The translations under genes were made by a program, and so were the position numbers. This document shows, piece by piece, positions 1 to 9,259 of a stretch of 64,000 bases of DNA. The notes beneath the pieces were generated by a model, which saw only the letters and a list, made by a program, of their open reading frames with translations, ran no database searches and had not been told where the DNA came from. This DNA comes from Flavobacterium hydatis (GTDB lineage Bacteria > Bacteroidota > Bacteroidia > Flavobacteriales > Flavobacteriaceae): assembly GCF_000737695.1 (NCBI RefSeq), contig NZ_JPRM01000012.1, forward strand, positions 1 through 64,000. The letters are read 5' to 3'. Each line of letters begins with the position of its first letter. Positions within the stretch are counted from its first letter, which is position 1.

Positions 1-18
1 TCGCTGTGAGGAGTTTTA

Positions 19-205
19 CCATTAAGATATTAAGTTTCATTAAGAAGCAAAGCTTAACTTTTCTTAATCTCTTAATGGTTCAATTTTATAATGAAATGTT
101 TATTTCACTTCGTTGTAAAGTATTTTTATGATTAAGATATAAAACCAAAACCTTAATTTTTCTTAATTCCTTAATGGTTCAATTTTAAATAAAATGTTTT
201 ATTTC
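19..205. repeat. Tandem intergenic hairpin repeat, two copies
   Basis: Two related copies lie in tandem, about 19-113 and 129-205. Each contains ATTAAGATAT at its left and CTTAATGGTTCAATTTT followed by an ATGTTT-ATTTCA tail at its right. In the first copy the arms at 19-34 and 63-78 are complementary with one mismatch, so the DNA can fold as a hairpin. It lies just downstream of the Crp/Fnr gene and may act as its terminator region. Function is inferred only. Confidence 0.5.
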
Positions 206-825
206 AAAAGCTCAATTTGATTTCGGTTTAATTTGACCAAACCACGTTGTTCCATTTTTTTTAATAAGCGCGAAATTACTTCTCGTGAGGTATTAAGTTC
301 GGTTGCAATTTCTTGATGTGATACTTTTAGTTCCGTACATCCGCATGCATCTTTATGACGTTTGAGATAAAATTCCAAGCGTTCATCCATAGATCGGAAT
401 GCAATACTATCTACAACTTCCAGAACTTCTTCAAAACGACTTCTATAAGTTTCGATTACAAATTCGTACCAACTGCGGTGTTCCATCATCCATTTGTCCA
501 TTAGGTTCAACGGAATCATAACTACCGAAACATCTTCGACTACTTTTGCCATAATCTGACTTTTTTCGCTTTTGGTAGCACAAATCATAGATATGGCACA
601 AGCCTGACCTGGTTGCAAATAGTACATAAAAAACTCGCCACCATCTTCGCCTTCACGGTAAATTTTGATTTTGCCTTTGGTTATCAAAACGGTATTTTTT
701 ATGTATTGTCCAGTTCGCATTAAGATAGTTCCTGCTTCAGAATCCTGCATAGTAGCATTACTCTCGATAGCTGAAATTAATTCGTTGGAAAAGTTTGGAA
801 AAATGTTTTTTAAAGGAGTTTGCAT
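199..825 (-). CDS. Crp/Fnr family transcriptional regulator
   Basis: A 208-residue protein with the Crp/Fnr layout. An N-terminal cyclic-nucleotide-binding-type beta-barrel covers about residues 20-115 (GTILMRTGQ, a glycine-rich turn, then LQPGQACAISM). A linker helix follows. The C-terminal winged helix covers about 150-208, with recognition helix SHQEIATELNTSREVISRLL. Flavobacterial members mostly act as stress, redox or general regulators, and the ligand cannot be read from sequence. The pair ACGC near residues 154-157 is not the four-Cys iron-sulphur set of Fnr. The gene is divergent from the rhodanese gene at 1267, a pairing that suggests a sulphur or redox role, though this is only context. 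Confidence 0.85.
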   Translation of the reverse strand: MQTPLKNIFPNFSNELISAIESNATMQDSEAGTILMRTGQYIKNTVLITKGKIKIYREGEDGGEFFMYYLQPGQACAISMICATKSEKSQIMAKVVEDVSVVMIPLNLMDKWMMEHRSWYEFVIETYRSRFEEVLEVVDSIAFRSMDERLEFYLKRHKDACGCTELKVSHQEIATELNTSREVISRLLKKMEQRGLVKLNRNQIELLK

Positions 826-1266
826 TGATGTTGTTTTTTGACATTTAGAAAATAATAATTTTTCTTTATCTCTTAATGTTGAAATCTTATATCGAAATTT
901 TATTTTTTGTCACGAATTTGTTTCGCCTGTTCGACTTTTAGTCTCGAGTCACGAATTAATCCATGAAACTTGTTTCGGCTATTTTTGTTAAAATGACTTC
1001 AAGAAGTATAATTTATTACAAATATAACCGATTATTATGGTATTAATTAGCTAGAATTTTTATTTAAGTGGCAATTTACTCAAATAATAATATCCTATTT
1101 TCTATGGGTTTTGTAGACTGTATTTTTAAAAATCATTTGTAGAAAACAGAATTCATTGATTATTATATCTTTGCTAAAACGTTTTCTACGAATTATAATA
1201 TAATTCATAAAACAATGGTTTATAGTTTGCTAAAAACGTTGTAATTTTACCTAAAAATACGATATC
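826..1266. other. Divergent intergenic region, no gene seen
   Basis: About 440 bp between the Crp/Fnr gene and the rhodanese gene. It is AT-rich and carries stop codons in all frames. It must contain the promoters of both divergent genes. I could not fix a convincing TAnnTTTG box for either. Confidence 0.6.
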
Positions 1267-1578
1267 ATGAATTTATCACAAGAAGATTGGGTAGCTCAAT
1301 TTGAAGCTGACGAAAATGCAGTTCTACTTGATGTAAGAACTGAAGACGAATACAATGATGGCTATATAGAAAATGCTCTTAATATTGATATCAATAAAGG
1401 ACAGGCTTTTATTTATGAGCTAGAAGAATTAGATAAAAATAAAAATTATTATGTGTACTGTCGCTCTGGAGCCAGAAGTGCAAAAGCGTGCCAAATAATG
1501 AATGAAATGGGGTTTAATAACGCCTATAATTTATTAGGAGGTATACTGGATTGGGACGGAGAAACCGTAACACCATAA
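1267..1578 (+). CDS. Single-domain rhodanese-like protein
   Basis: A 103-residue protein that is one rhodanese domain with no signal peptide, so cytoplasmic. LLDVRTEDEYNDGYIENALNI is the N-terminal CH2A-type motif. The active-site loop is VYCRSGARSAKA, with the persulphide-forming cysteine near residue 65. The LLGGILDWDG ending is typical of the family. Such proteins carry sulphane sulphur; the physiological acceptor is unknown. It is followed by a strong terminator, so it is probably monocistronic. Confidence 0.9.
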   Translation: MNLSQEDWVAQFEADENAVLLDVRTEDEYNDGYIENALNIDINKGQAFIYELEELDKNKNYYVYCRSGARSAKACQIMNEMGFNNAYNLLGGILDWDGETVTP

Positions 1579-1588
1579 AGAAATAAGA

Positions 1589-1610
1589 AGAGGCGCGTGC
1601 CTCTTTTTTA
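1589..1610 (+). terminator. Rho-independent terminator after the rhodanese gene
   Basis: AGAGGC - GCGT - GCCTCT forms a perfect 6-bp GC-rich stem with a 4-nt loop, followed by TTTTTT. It lies 11 nt after the rhodanese stop codon. Confidence 0.85.
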
Positions 1611-1653
1611 TTTTCTAAAAACTAAATAACCAAAAAACTAAAATAACCGAATA

Positions 1654-3234
1654 ATGAGTTTTATACCAGAGGAATACCAAATAAATACTCCATTGGTACA
1701 GGATACTTATCTTGTAAACGGAGAGTTAAAAAAATGGACAGGGCAAACCACACCTGTTTTTTCTACCATATCATCTACTGAAAAATATACGCCAACTTTA
1801 TTGGGATCTATTCCTTTTATGGGAGAGGCCGAAGCTATGGAAGTTGTAGAATCTGCAACTGCAGCTTATAATAAAGGACAAGGTTTATGGCCTACAATGA
1901 AAGTTGTGGATCGTATAAAATGTATGGAGAATTTTGTTTCCCAAATGAAAACTACCCGTACCGAAGTTGTAAAACTATTGATGTGGGAAATCGGGAAATC
2001 ATTAGGAGATTCAGAGAAAGAGTTTGACAGAACGGTAGAGTATATTTACGATACTATCGAAAGTTATAAAGAATTAAATTCTCGTGGAGCAAGTTTCTCT
2101 AAAGTACAAGGAATAAATGCCATGGTACGTAGAGGACCTCTAGGAGTTGTATTATGTCTAGGACCTTACAATTACCCATTAAACGAAACATTCTCATTGC
2201 TTATTCCGGCATTGATAATGGGGAATCCTGTAATTTTTAAGCCAGCAAAACACGGTGTATTATTATTGTCACCTTTATTAGAAGCTTTTAGAAGTAGTTT
2301 CCCTAAAGGAGCGATTAATATTGTTTATGGTAGAGGTAGAGAAGTAGCATCGCCAATAATGAAATCTGGAAAAGTCGATATCCTGGCTTTAATAGGAAAT
2401 AGTAAATCGGCTATTGCATTACAAGACCAACACCCTAATAAAAACAGATTACGATTGGTATTAGGTCTAGAAGCAAAAAATCCTGCGATAATCTTACCAG
2501 ATGCCGATTTAGATTTAGCAATCCAAGAATGTATTGTTGGGACTTTATCGTTTAACGGGCAACGTTGTACTGCGCTAAAGATTTTATATGTACATGAATC
2601 TATAGCCGAAGAATTTAATAAACGCTTTGCAGCAAAAGTAGATTCGTTGGTTTTTGGGAATCCATGGGATAAATCAGTTTCGCTTACGCCACTTCCTGAG
2701 CCAGAGAAGCCACATTATATTCAGGAATTAATATATGATGCTACTCATAAAGGAGCAAAAATAATTAATGAAAAAGGAGGATTACATACAGAGAATTTTA
2801 TTTTCCCAGCTGTATTATTCCCTATAAATAAAAAAATGCGTGTATATCACGAAGAACAATTTGGCCCTGTAGTACCTATCTTGACCTTTAAGGATATTCA
2901 GGAACCATTAAACGATATGGCCGAGTCTAATTACGGACAACAAGTAAGTTTGTTTGGTAAAGATATCAAAACTATTGCACCACTTATTGATACCTTGGTA
3001 AATTTAGTGTGCAGGGTAAATCTGAATAGTTCTTGCCAGAGAGGACCAGACGTTTTCCCATTTACAGGTCGTAAAGATTCGGCTGTAGGAACCTTAAGTA
3101 TTCACGATGCCTTGCGTTCGTTCTCTATAAGAACCTTTGTAGCATCAAAAGATAATGATTACAATAATGCCATTTTGCAAGAATTATTAAATAGTAAAGA
3201 ATCGAATTTTATTAATACCGATTATATCTTGTAG
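1654..3234 (+). CDS. gapN: NADP-dependent glyceraldehyde-3-phosphate dehydrogenase
   Basis: A 526-residue aldehyde dehydrogenase superfamily enzyme that best fits GapN, the non-phosphorylating enzyme making 3-phosphoglycerate and NADPH from glyceraldehyde-3-phosphate. Cofactor-domain motifs include [10 protein letters not shown] and FKPAKHG. The catalytic base is E273 in LGLEAKNPA, and the nucleophile is C305 in [10 protein letters not shown]. The ATG at 1654 sits 76 bp after the rhodanese stop, beyond the terminator. Length is slightly above the usual 475-500 residues because of extended ends, as in other Bacteroidota members. Substrate is assigned by family resemblance, not shown. Confidence 0.85.
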   Translation: MSFIPEEYQINTPLVQDTYLVNGELKKWTGQTTPVFSTISSTEKYTPTLLGSIPFMGEAEAMEVVESATAAYNKGQGLWPTMKVVDRIKCMENFVSQMKTTRTEVVKLLMWEIGKSLGDSEKEFDRTVEYIYDTIESYKELNSRGASFSKVQGINAMVRRGPLGVVLCLGPYNYPLNETFSLLIPALIMGNPVIFKPAKHGVLLLSPLLEAFRSSFPKGAINIVYGRGREVASPIMKSGKVDILALIGNSKSAIALQDQHPNKNRLRLVLGLEAKNPAIILPDADLDLAIQECIVGTLSFNGQRCTALKILYVHESIAEEFNKRFAAKVDSLVFGNPWDKSVSLTPLPEPEKPHYIQELIYDATHKGAKIINEKGGLHTENFIFPAVLFPINKKMRVYHEEQFGPVVPILTFKDIQEPLNDMAESNYGQQVSLFGKDIKTIAPLIDTLVNLVCRVNLNSSCQRGPDVFPFTGRKDSAVGTLSIHDALRSFSIRTFVASKDNDYNNAILQELLNSKESNFINTDYIL

Positions 3235-3256
3235 TAGCTATTTTTTAATGTTTAAA

Positions 3257-3293
3257 GCCGTCTTAATCCATCTGGAATAAGGCGGTTTTTTTT
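3257..3293 (+). terminator. Rho-independent terminator after gapN
   Basis: CCGTCTTAATCC and GGAATAAGGCGG pair across a short loop and are followed by a run of eight T. A near-identical hairpin recurs at 4017-4057, after the next gene. Confidence 0.8.
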
Positions 3294-3329
3294 ATTTTTA
3301 TATATAAAGAGAGTTTATTTATTTTGTAG

Positions 3330-3337
3330 TATTTTTG
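3330..3337 (+). promoter_or_regulatory. Bacteroidota -7 promoter box for the 203-aa secreted protein
   Basis: TATTTTTG fits TAnnTTTG and lies 34 bp upstream of the ATG at 3371. No clear -33 TTG is at the right distance. Confidence 0.4.
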
Positions 3338-3370
3338 CTTCAATATATTATATAGAATTATAAAAATACC

Positions 3371-3982
3371 ATGAAAAATTTTACGTTCCTTTTTCTTTTC
3401 TTATTTTCTTTTCAATCTTGGTCACAGTCAGATCAAAAAACGTGGCTGCAAAAGAATAAATACGATTCGGCTATTTCTTATTTTGATAAAAATGAATTTG
3501 ATGCAGCAGCAGACTTTTTTTTATTTGCTTATAAAATAAAACCAGAATCTGAATTAGGTAAAATTTCTAAGAATAAATTTGATTCGTTAAAACCAGTTAT
3601 CAGAAAAAAACTAATTGATAAATTGGTTGGAACATGGAAAATGAACGGAAATATTCCGAGTTGGTCACATAAGAACATACAGAGTAATAAACTTGATAAT
3701 GAGCTGATGATTGTTGATTCTGATAAAATCTCATATTATTTGCAAAATAGCACTACCAAAGAAATGAAACTAGTTAAAACCGAAGAGATTGTTTTTTATG
3801 ATTCTTTTGAAAAAAATAACCATATAACCGAAATCATGACTTCGGATAAGCAATTATGGAGTTATTATATAGATGAATATTCAAAAAATCTTCGAGCCAT
3901 AAATACAGGCAAAATTACCAATAAAGGCAAAACTAAAATTGATTTAGATAATGATGAAATATATTATATACGAATCGATTAG
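3371..3982 (+). CDS. Secreted protein of unknown function
   Basis: A 203-residue protein that I do not recognise. Residues 1-18 are a signal peptide (MKNFTFLFLFLFSFQSWSQS). Residues 25-75 look like a single TPR-type helical pair (YDSAISYFDKNEFDAAADFF). The remainder, from about residue 85, is a polar beta-rich segment starting VGTWKMNGN, which resembles a small lipocalin-like or DUF-type barrel. It stands alone between two almost identical terminators, so it is monocistronic. Likely periplasmic or surface, function unknown. Confidence 0.7.
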   Translation: MKNFTFLFLFLFSFQSWSQSDQKTWLQKNKYDSAISYFDKNEFDAAADFFLFAYKIKPESELGKISKNKFDSLKPVIRKKLIDKLVGTWKMNGNIPSWSHKNIQSNKLDNELMIVDSDKISYYLQNSTTKEMKLVKTEEIVFYDSFEKNNHITEIMTSDKQLWSYYIDEYSKNLRAINTGKITNKGKTKIDLDNDEIYYIRID

Positions 3983-4016
3983 TAAATACTCGATAGTATA
4001 ATTTGAATAATATTTT

Positions 4017-4057
4017 AAGCCGTCTTATTTCCATTTGGAATAAGGCGGTTTTTTTAT
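4017..4057 (+). terminator. Rho-independent terminator, second copy of the 3257 hairpin
   Basis: CCGTCTTATTTCC pairs with GGAATAAGGCGG across a short loop, followed by TTTTTTT. It is nearly the same sequence as at 3257-3293. Confidence 0.8.
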
Positions 4058-4219
4058 TCTGTTAAAAAAGGTTTGAGGATTGTGTTATCTGTGTAATTCG
4101 ATATAATTATTTGATGATAATATAAGATAATAGAATAAATTTGAATAATAATTGTAACAACTTTGCACTATTCCTAACTAATCAAGAATACTATTGATAA
4201 CCATCAAAATTAACTAATT

Positions 4220-6103
4220 ATGAAAAGAAAAATATCCCAATTGTTATTATTTGCATGCATAGGTATGGTACAATATAGTTTTGCGCAAGAACTGTATATG
4301 CCAAGAAATATAAAAGAAGCTTACGCAAAAGGAACTCGTTCTATGGATGGGAAACCGGGAAAAAACTATTGGCAGAATCATGGTAAATATACAATTGATG
4401 TAACAGTAAATCCTGATACTAAAATTGTAAGCGGTACAGAAACTATTATTTATGAAAACAATAGTAATGATACATTACGGAATTTACCAATTAGGTTTGT
4501 AAACAATCTTCATAAACCATCATCGCCAAGAAGCGGAAGTGTTAGTGATGATTTCCTGAGTGATGGATTAACAATTACATCTTTAAAAATAGAAGGAGAA
4601 ACCTATAAAGAAAACGGCAGAAGCTGGGGAACGGTTGGGAACGTAAAAATGAATAAACCAATGCTTCCTCATTCTAAAATTACAATTAATATCGATTGGA
4701 ATTATCCTTTATCTAAAGAAAGTGGGAGAGAAGGACAAATAGATAATACAACATTCTTTGTTGCTTATTGTTATCCTCGCGTTACGGTTTTTGATGATTA
4801 CAACAATTGGGATAGATTGCCTCACACTGATCGTCAGGAGTTTTATAATGATTTTAATGATTATGTATATTCAGTAAAAGCACCTAAAAATTACGTGGTT
4901 TATGGAACCGGAGATTTATTAAATCCAGATGAAGTTCTACAAACAGAATTTTCGGCACGATTAAAAAAATCATATACTACAGATGAGATTTTGCACATAG
5001 CAAACGAACAAGAAATGAAAAGTGGTTCGGTGACCAAACAAAACGATTGGAATATCTGGAAATTTGAAGCAAAAAACATTTCGGATGTTTGTTTTGGTTT
5101 AAGCGATCATTATTTATGGGATGCAAGTAGTGTTGTTGTAGATAAAAAGACAAATCGTCGTGCAAGTGTTCAGGCAGCTTACGATATAAAAGGAACTGAT
5201 TTTGTTGTTTCTGTAAAAAATAACAGATATGCCTTGGATTGGTTTTCCAACAATTGGCCAGGAGTTCCATATCCATTTTCTAAAATGACAGCTTTTCAGG
5301 GATTTGCCGATATGGAATATCCAATGATGTGTAATGATTCTCAGATGGGAGATCCTGTTTTTGCACAATTAGTACAAGATCATGAAGTAGCACATACTTA
5401 TTTTCCTTTTTATATGGGAATAAACGAAACACGTTATGCATTTATGGATGAAGGTTGGGCAACCACATTCGAATATTTAATTGGTATTTCGCAACACGGT
5501 AAAGAAGCTGCAGATAATTTTTATAAAAAATTTAGAATAAATGATTACATAAATGATCCAGCTACCGAAGAAGATCAGCCAATAATAACAATGTCTACAC
5601 AAGTTTCTGGACCAGGATATGGAAACAATTCTTATGGTAAGGCATCATTATCTTACATTGCTTTAAAAGATTTGTTGGGAGAAGACCTTTTTAAGAAATC
5701 ACTACATGCTTATATGGATAATTGGAATGGTAAACATCCTATTCCGTGGGATTATTTTAATTCATTTAATACAGCTTCGGGTAAAAATCTGAATTGGTTT
5801 TTTGAAAATTGGTTCTTTACAAATAATTATATTGATATCTATATTGATAAAGTTGATGTAAAAGCAAAAAGTACAATAGTTTATATTAAAAATAAAGGAG
5901 GATTTGCAATCCCTTTTGATGTAATTGTTGTGTATGCAGATGGTACAACAGATACATTACACGAAACTCCTGCAACATGGAAAGGCAACCAAAAGAAAAC
6001 TTCTGTAAATTTTAATACAACCAAAGCAGTAAAATCGGTAATTATAGATGGTGGAATTTTTGTAGATGCAACACCAATTGATAATACTTGGTCAGCTAAA
6101 TAA
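4220..6103 (+). CDS. M1 family aminopeptidase, secreted
   Basis: A 627-residue zinc aminopeptidase. A signal peptide covers residues 1-22 and ends in SFAQ. An N-terminal beta-sheet domain is followed by the M1 catalytic domain. The zinc site is H388-E-V-A-H392 with third ligand E411, exactly the HEXXH-x18-E spacing. The exopeptidase motif is degenerate, seen as GFADMEYPMM rather than GAMEN. It probably trims peptides in the periplasm or outside the cell. It is monocistronic, with a possible -7 box (CAACTTTG) near 4158-4165. Confidence 0.88.
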   Translation: MKRKISQLLLFACIGMVQYSFAQELYMPRNIKEAYAKGTRSMDGKPGKNYWQNHGKYTIDVTVNPDTKIVSGTETIIYENNSNDTLRNLPIRFVNNLHKPSSPRSGSVSDDFLSDGLTITSLKIEGETYKENGRSWGTVGNVKMNKPMLPHSKITINIDWNYPLSKESGREGQIDNTTFFVAYCYPRVTVFDDYNNWDRLPHTDRQEFYNDFNDYVYSVKAPKNYVVYGTGDLLNPDEVLQTEFSARLKKSYTTDEILHIANEQEMKSGSVTKQNDWNIWKFEAKNISDVCFGLSDHYLWDASSVVVDKKTNRRASVQAAYDIKGTDFVVSVKNNRYALDWFSNNWPGVPYPFSKMTAFQGFADMEYPMMCNDSQMGDPVFAQLVQDHEVAHTYFPFYMGINETRYAFMDEGWATTFEYLIGISQHGKEAADNFYKKFRINDYINDPATEEDQPIITMSTQVSGPGYGNNSYGKASLSYIALKDLLGEDLFKKSLHAYMDNWNGKHPIPWDYFNSFNTASGKNLNWFFENWFFTNNYIDIYIDKVDVKAKSTIVYIKNKGGFAIPFDVIVVYADGTTDTLHETPATWKGNQKKTSVNFNTTKAVKSVIIDGGIFVDATPIDNTWSAK

Positions 6104-6122
6104 TGGTTTTGTGAAATTTTAT

Positions 6123-6264
6123 TTAACACATAGAAACATAGATTGTATGTGTAAATAAGAATGTAAAAAGAAAATCATTTCTTTCATATGGTTCTAGATC
6201 TGTGCTTTTAAAATAAGTGAAACACCTTTTTTTAGTATATAAAATCTATGTTTCTATGTGTTAA
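6123..6264. repeat. 142-bp interspersed palindromic repeat, copy 1
   Basis: The element begins TTAACACATAGAAACATAG and ends CTATGTTTCTATGTGTTAA, so its ends are perfect inverted repeats of about 20 bp. The reverse complement of this whole element recurs at 7248-7388, with similarity through the middle as well (GAAA-CATTTCTTTCA, AATAAGTGAAA). It has no coding capacity, which suggests a MITE-like or REP-like element. Confidence 0.75.
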
Positions 6265-6300
6265 AATTTATTATACGCAACAGGTTAGTTTTAGAAAATA

Positions 6301-6340
6301 AAAAACCGTCTCTTTCTTATAGTAGGAGACGGTTTTGTTT
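6301..6340. terminator. Bidirectional terminator between the M1 peptidase and yaaA
   Basis: AAAACCGTCTC and GGAGACGGTTTT form a stem with A-rich and T-rich flanks on both sides, so it can serve both convergent genes. Confidence 0.8.
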
Positions 6341-6357
6341 TATAAAGAGTTTTCTTT

Positions 6358-7116
6358 TTATCGGGTAAAAACCAAATGATTTCCTTTAGAAAGATTAGCA
6401 TCAAATTGATATCCTTCGTAATTAAAACCTTTTAAATCATCAATAGTTTCGGCATTAGTATCTATAATATAACGCACCATCATTCCTCTTGCTTTTTTGG
6501 CAAAGAAGCTAATTATTTTAAGTTTTCCGTTTTTATAATCTTTAAAGTCTGGTGTAATTACTGGCACTTTTAAAGCCTTAACATCTACAGCCGAGAAATA
6601 CTCATTACTCGCAAGATTTACAAACAATTCCCCTTTTTTAAGTTCCTTGTTTAATGTTTTTGTAACCGTTTCTTTCCAGAATTCATATAGGTTTTTTGCT
6701 TCGCCAATAGGTAATTTAGTTCCCATCTCTAATCGGTAAGCCTGAATTAAATCTAATGGTTTTAAAATCCCGTATAAACCAGATAGTATGCGTAGTTTGT
6801 CTTGTAAAACATCTAGTTTCTCTACCGGAATTGTATAAGCATCTAAACCAGTATATACGTCACCATCAAAAGTAAATATTGCAGGACGTGCATTTTCGGG
6901 TGTAAAAGGAGTTTTCCATTCCTGATTACGTTGCCAGTTTAACTGAGCTAGTTTGTCTGAAATATCCATTAATTCAGATAATTCCGAAGGTTTTTTTACT
7001 TTTAAAACTTTATGAACTTGTCTGGCTTCTTTTAGTAAGCTAGCTTCAGTATATTGAGAAGTTGGTAATTCTTTTTCGAAATTTAAAGACTTTGCAGGCG
7101 ATATAACAATTTTCAT
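6358..7116 (-). CDS. yaaA: Peroxide stress protein YaaA
   Basis: A 252-residue member of the YaaA/DUF328 family, of full family length. It has the typical start MKIVISPAKSL, the central LSGLYGILKPLDLIQAYRLEMG block, and NLASNEYF. E. coli YaaA limits free iron and DNA damage under hydrogen peroxide; no enzymatic mechanism can be shown here. It is cytoplasmic. The gene is flanked on both sides by inverted copies of a 142-bp repeat (6123 and 7248) and ends at a bidirectional terminator. Confidence 0.92.
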   Translation of the reverse strand: MKIVISPAKSLNFEKELPTSQYTEASLLKEARQVHKVLKVKKPSELSELMDISDKLAQLNWQRNQEWKTPFTPENARPAIFTFDGDVYTGLDAYTIPVEKLDVLQDKLRILSGLYGILKPLDLIQAYRLEMGTKLPIGEAKNLYEFWKETVTKTLNKELKKGELFVNLASNEYFSAVDVKALKVPVITPDFKDYKNGKLKIISFFAKKARGMMVRYIIDTNAETIDDLKGFNYEGYQFDANLSKGNHLVFTR

Positions 7117-7247
7117 TTTCTACTTTTTTGTACAGATTCAAAAGTACAAATTGAAATCAAAAGAATAACAGATACAGATTGATTTGTTTGATACCATCAT
7201 AAAGGCATCATATTAAAAGGCTATTTTACCCTTTAGCGGGGATTATT

Positions 7248-7388
7248 TTAACACATAGAAACATAGATTTTGGCACTCTCAAAAAATGCATTTCACTTAT
7301 TCTAAAAGTACAAAGCTGGCTATGTGAAAGAAATGTATTTCTTTTAGTATTCTTTATTACACATACAATCTATGTTTTTATGTGTTAA
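7248..7388. repeat. 142-bp interspersed palindromic repeat, copy 2 (inverted)
   Basis: The same element as at 6123-6264 but in the opposite orientation: its reverse complement aligns end to end with copy 1, including the terminal inverted repeats. The two copies bracket yaaA. Confidence 0.75.
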
Positions 7389-7592
7389 ATGAAATTTTTG
7401 TGATGCAAGTTGGGTTAATACACGAAGCAATTGTACTCAGCGGGTTGTTTTAATAGAATAAATAAGAGGAAAATTGTGGATAAAAAACAGTTTGCTATTT
7501 GTAACGGATAGTTTTTGTCGAAATTATGAAGCTGAAAATGCTAAATAATAAAAAAAATACCCTCTAGATTATAAAAGGCGTACAGTATGTTG

Positions 7593-7600
7593 TAAATTTG
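7593..7600 (+). promoter_or_regulatory. Bacteroidota -7 promoter box for the CCA-adding enzyme gene
   Basis: TAAATTTG matches TAnnTTTG exactly, 59 bp before the GTG start at 7660. Confidence 0.55.
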
Positions 7601-7659
7601 CGCACGGTAAAATTATCAATATATTATTTTACTGTTATTTTATAAAAATTAGAGAATTC

Positions 7660-9096
7660 GTGGCTAAAAAAACAAATTATAAAGGTGCTTTGCAAAATAA
7701 AATCTTCGAAATTATTTCGCAAGCCTCTCAAGAACTTAATGTAGATAGTTACGTAATTGGAGGTTTTGTAAGGGACTTACTTTTAAATCGAAATTCAAAA
7801 AAAGATATTGATGTCGTTGCCGTAGGAAGCGGAATCGAATTGGCATTAAAAGTTTCAGAATTACTTCCAAAACAACCCAAAGTACAGGTTTTTAAAACAT
7901 ACGGAACAGCCATGTTGCGTTTTGAAGATACCGATATTGAATTTGTTGGAGCACGAAAAGAATCTTATCATTTTGACAGCCGAAATCCTGTTGTAGAAAA
8001 CGGAACGCTGGAGGATGACCAGAATCGTCGTGATTTTACTATAAATGCACTAGCATTATCTTTAAATCCTGATACTTTCGGAGATTTGTCAGATCCTTTT
8101 GAAGGATTGAGCGATTTAGAAAATAAAATTATCAAAACTCCTTTAGATCCAGATATTACTTATTCGGATGATCCATTGCGTATGTTGCGTGCAATACGTT
8201 TTGCAAACCAACTAGGATTTGAAATTGAAGAAAATTCGCTGAAAGCAATTACAAAAAATGCTGAGCGACTTAATATTATTTCAGGTGAGCGTATTGTCGA
8301 TGAATTAAATAAAATCCTTTCTACAGATAAACCTTCAGTTGGGTTTTTATTATTGTTTAAAACAGGACTTCTTGATATTATTTTGCCCGAATTAACGGCA
8401 TTGAATCAAGTAGAAGAAATAGAAGGACATACACATAAAAATAATTTTTACCACACCTTAGAGGTTGTCGATAATATTTGTCCGAATACCGATGATGTTT
8501 GGTTGCGTTGGTCAGCTTTGTTGCATGATATTGGGAAAGCTCCAACAAAACGTTTCAATAAAAAACAAGGTTGGACGTTTCACGGACATGAGTTTTTAGG
8601 CGGTAAAATGGCTAAAAAAATATTCGAACGTTTACATATGCCATTAAATCACAAAATGAAATTTGTGCAAAAAATGGTGATTATGAGTTCTCGTCCAATT
8701 GTTTTATCACAAGATGTTGTTACAGATAGCGCCGTTCGTCGTTTGGTTTTTGATGCAGGTGAAGATGTAGAGAATTTAATGATTTTGTGCGAAGCCGATA
8801 TCACAACAAAAAATCCAAGTAAATTCAAGAAATATCATAAAAATTTTGAGATTGTACGAAAGAAAATTGTTGAGGTAGAAGAGCGAGATCACATTCGAAA
8901 TTTTCAACCACCAATTTCGGGAGAAGAGATTATGGAAATTTATAATCTAAAACCTTCCAGAGAAATAGGCGTTTTAAAAGAAGCTATTAAGGAAGCCATT
9001 CTAGAAGGTGAAATACCAAATGAATATCAAGCAGCTTATGACTTTATGCTCAAAAGAGGAGAAAAGCTTGGCTTAAAGAAAGGTTCAAAGGAATAG
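7660..9096 (+). CDS. CCA tRNA nucleotidyltransferase / PcnB-type enzyme with HD domain
   Basis: A 478-residue class II nucleotidyltransferase. The head domain carries GGFVRDLLLNR and the metal-binding pair DID in KKDIDVV. The tRNA-enzyme motif RRDFTINAL follows, then the RNA-binding neck (DDPLRMLRAIRFA). A C-terminal HD domain has HTHKNNFYHT and LLHDIGKAP, which could give phosphohydrolase activity. Members mature or repair tRNA 3' ends; poly(A) polymerases share the fold, so exact activity is inferred. Translation starts at GTG 7660 (GTG GCT AAA AAA). The protein is cytoplasmic and probably monocistronic. Confidence 0.88.
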   Translation: MAKKTNYKGALQNKIFEIISQASQELNVDSYVIGGFVRDLLLNRNSKKDIDVVAVGSGIELALKVSELLPKQPKVQVFKTYGTAMLRFEDTDIEFVGARKESYHFDSRNPVVENGTLEDDQNRRDFTINALALSLNPDTFGDLSDPFEGLSDLENKIIKTPLDPDITYSDDPLRMLRAIRFANQLGFEIEENSLKAITKNAERLNIISGERIVDELNKILSTDKPSVGFLLLFKTGLLDIILPELTALNQVEEIEGHTHKNNFYHTLEVVDNICPNTDDVWLRWSALLHDIGKAPTKRFNKKQGWTFHGHEFLGGKMAKKIFERLHMPLNHKMKFVQKMVIMSSRPIVLSQDVVTDSAVRRLVFDAGEDVENLMILCEADITTKNPSKFKKYHKNFEIVRKKIVEVEERDHIRNFQPPISGEEIMEIYNLKPSREIGVLKEAIKEAILEGEIPNEYQAAYDFMLKRGEKLGLKKGSKE

Positions 9097-9117
9097 AGGT
9101 TCAAAGGTTTTCTGTAG

Positions 9118-9137
9118 AGGCGCACAGCAGTGCGTCT
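9118..9137. repeat. Short palindromic repeat (GCGCAC/GTGCGTCT type)
   Basis: AGGCGCAC - AGCA - GTGCGTCT. A second copy with arms AGACGCAC/GTGCGTCT is at 23131-23150. This is a dispersed intergenic hairpin. Confidence 0.6.
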
Positions 9138-9259
9138 TTGTAAAGAAATAAAGAACTTAGTGTCTCAGTGCCTTAGCATCTTAGAGCCTTAATTAAAAAT
9201 ATTAGAGAATTATTAACCCAAAATAGGAGAGTCTGCAATTTTGCACCTCAAGTAATAAA

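Larger units (their letters stand above)
7117..7659. other. Intergenic region with repeat copy 2 and a promoter
   Basis: About 540 bp between divergent genes. It contains the second copy of the 142-bp repeat (7248-7388) and the -7 box of the CCA-enzyme gene (7593). I see no ORF. Confidence 0.6.

Noticed and set aside
4977..5368. Minus-strand ORFs inside the M1 peptidase gene
   Set aside because: They overlap a strongly supported plus-strand gene in other frames and have no family motif.
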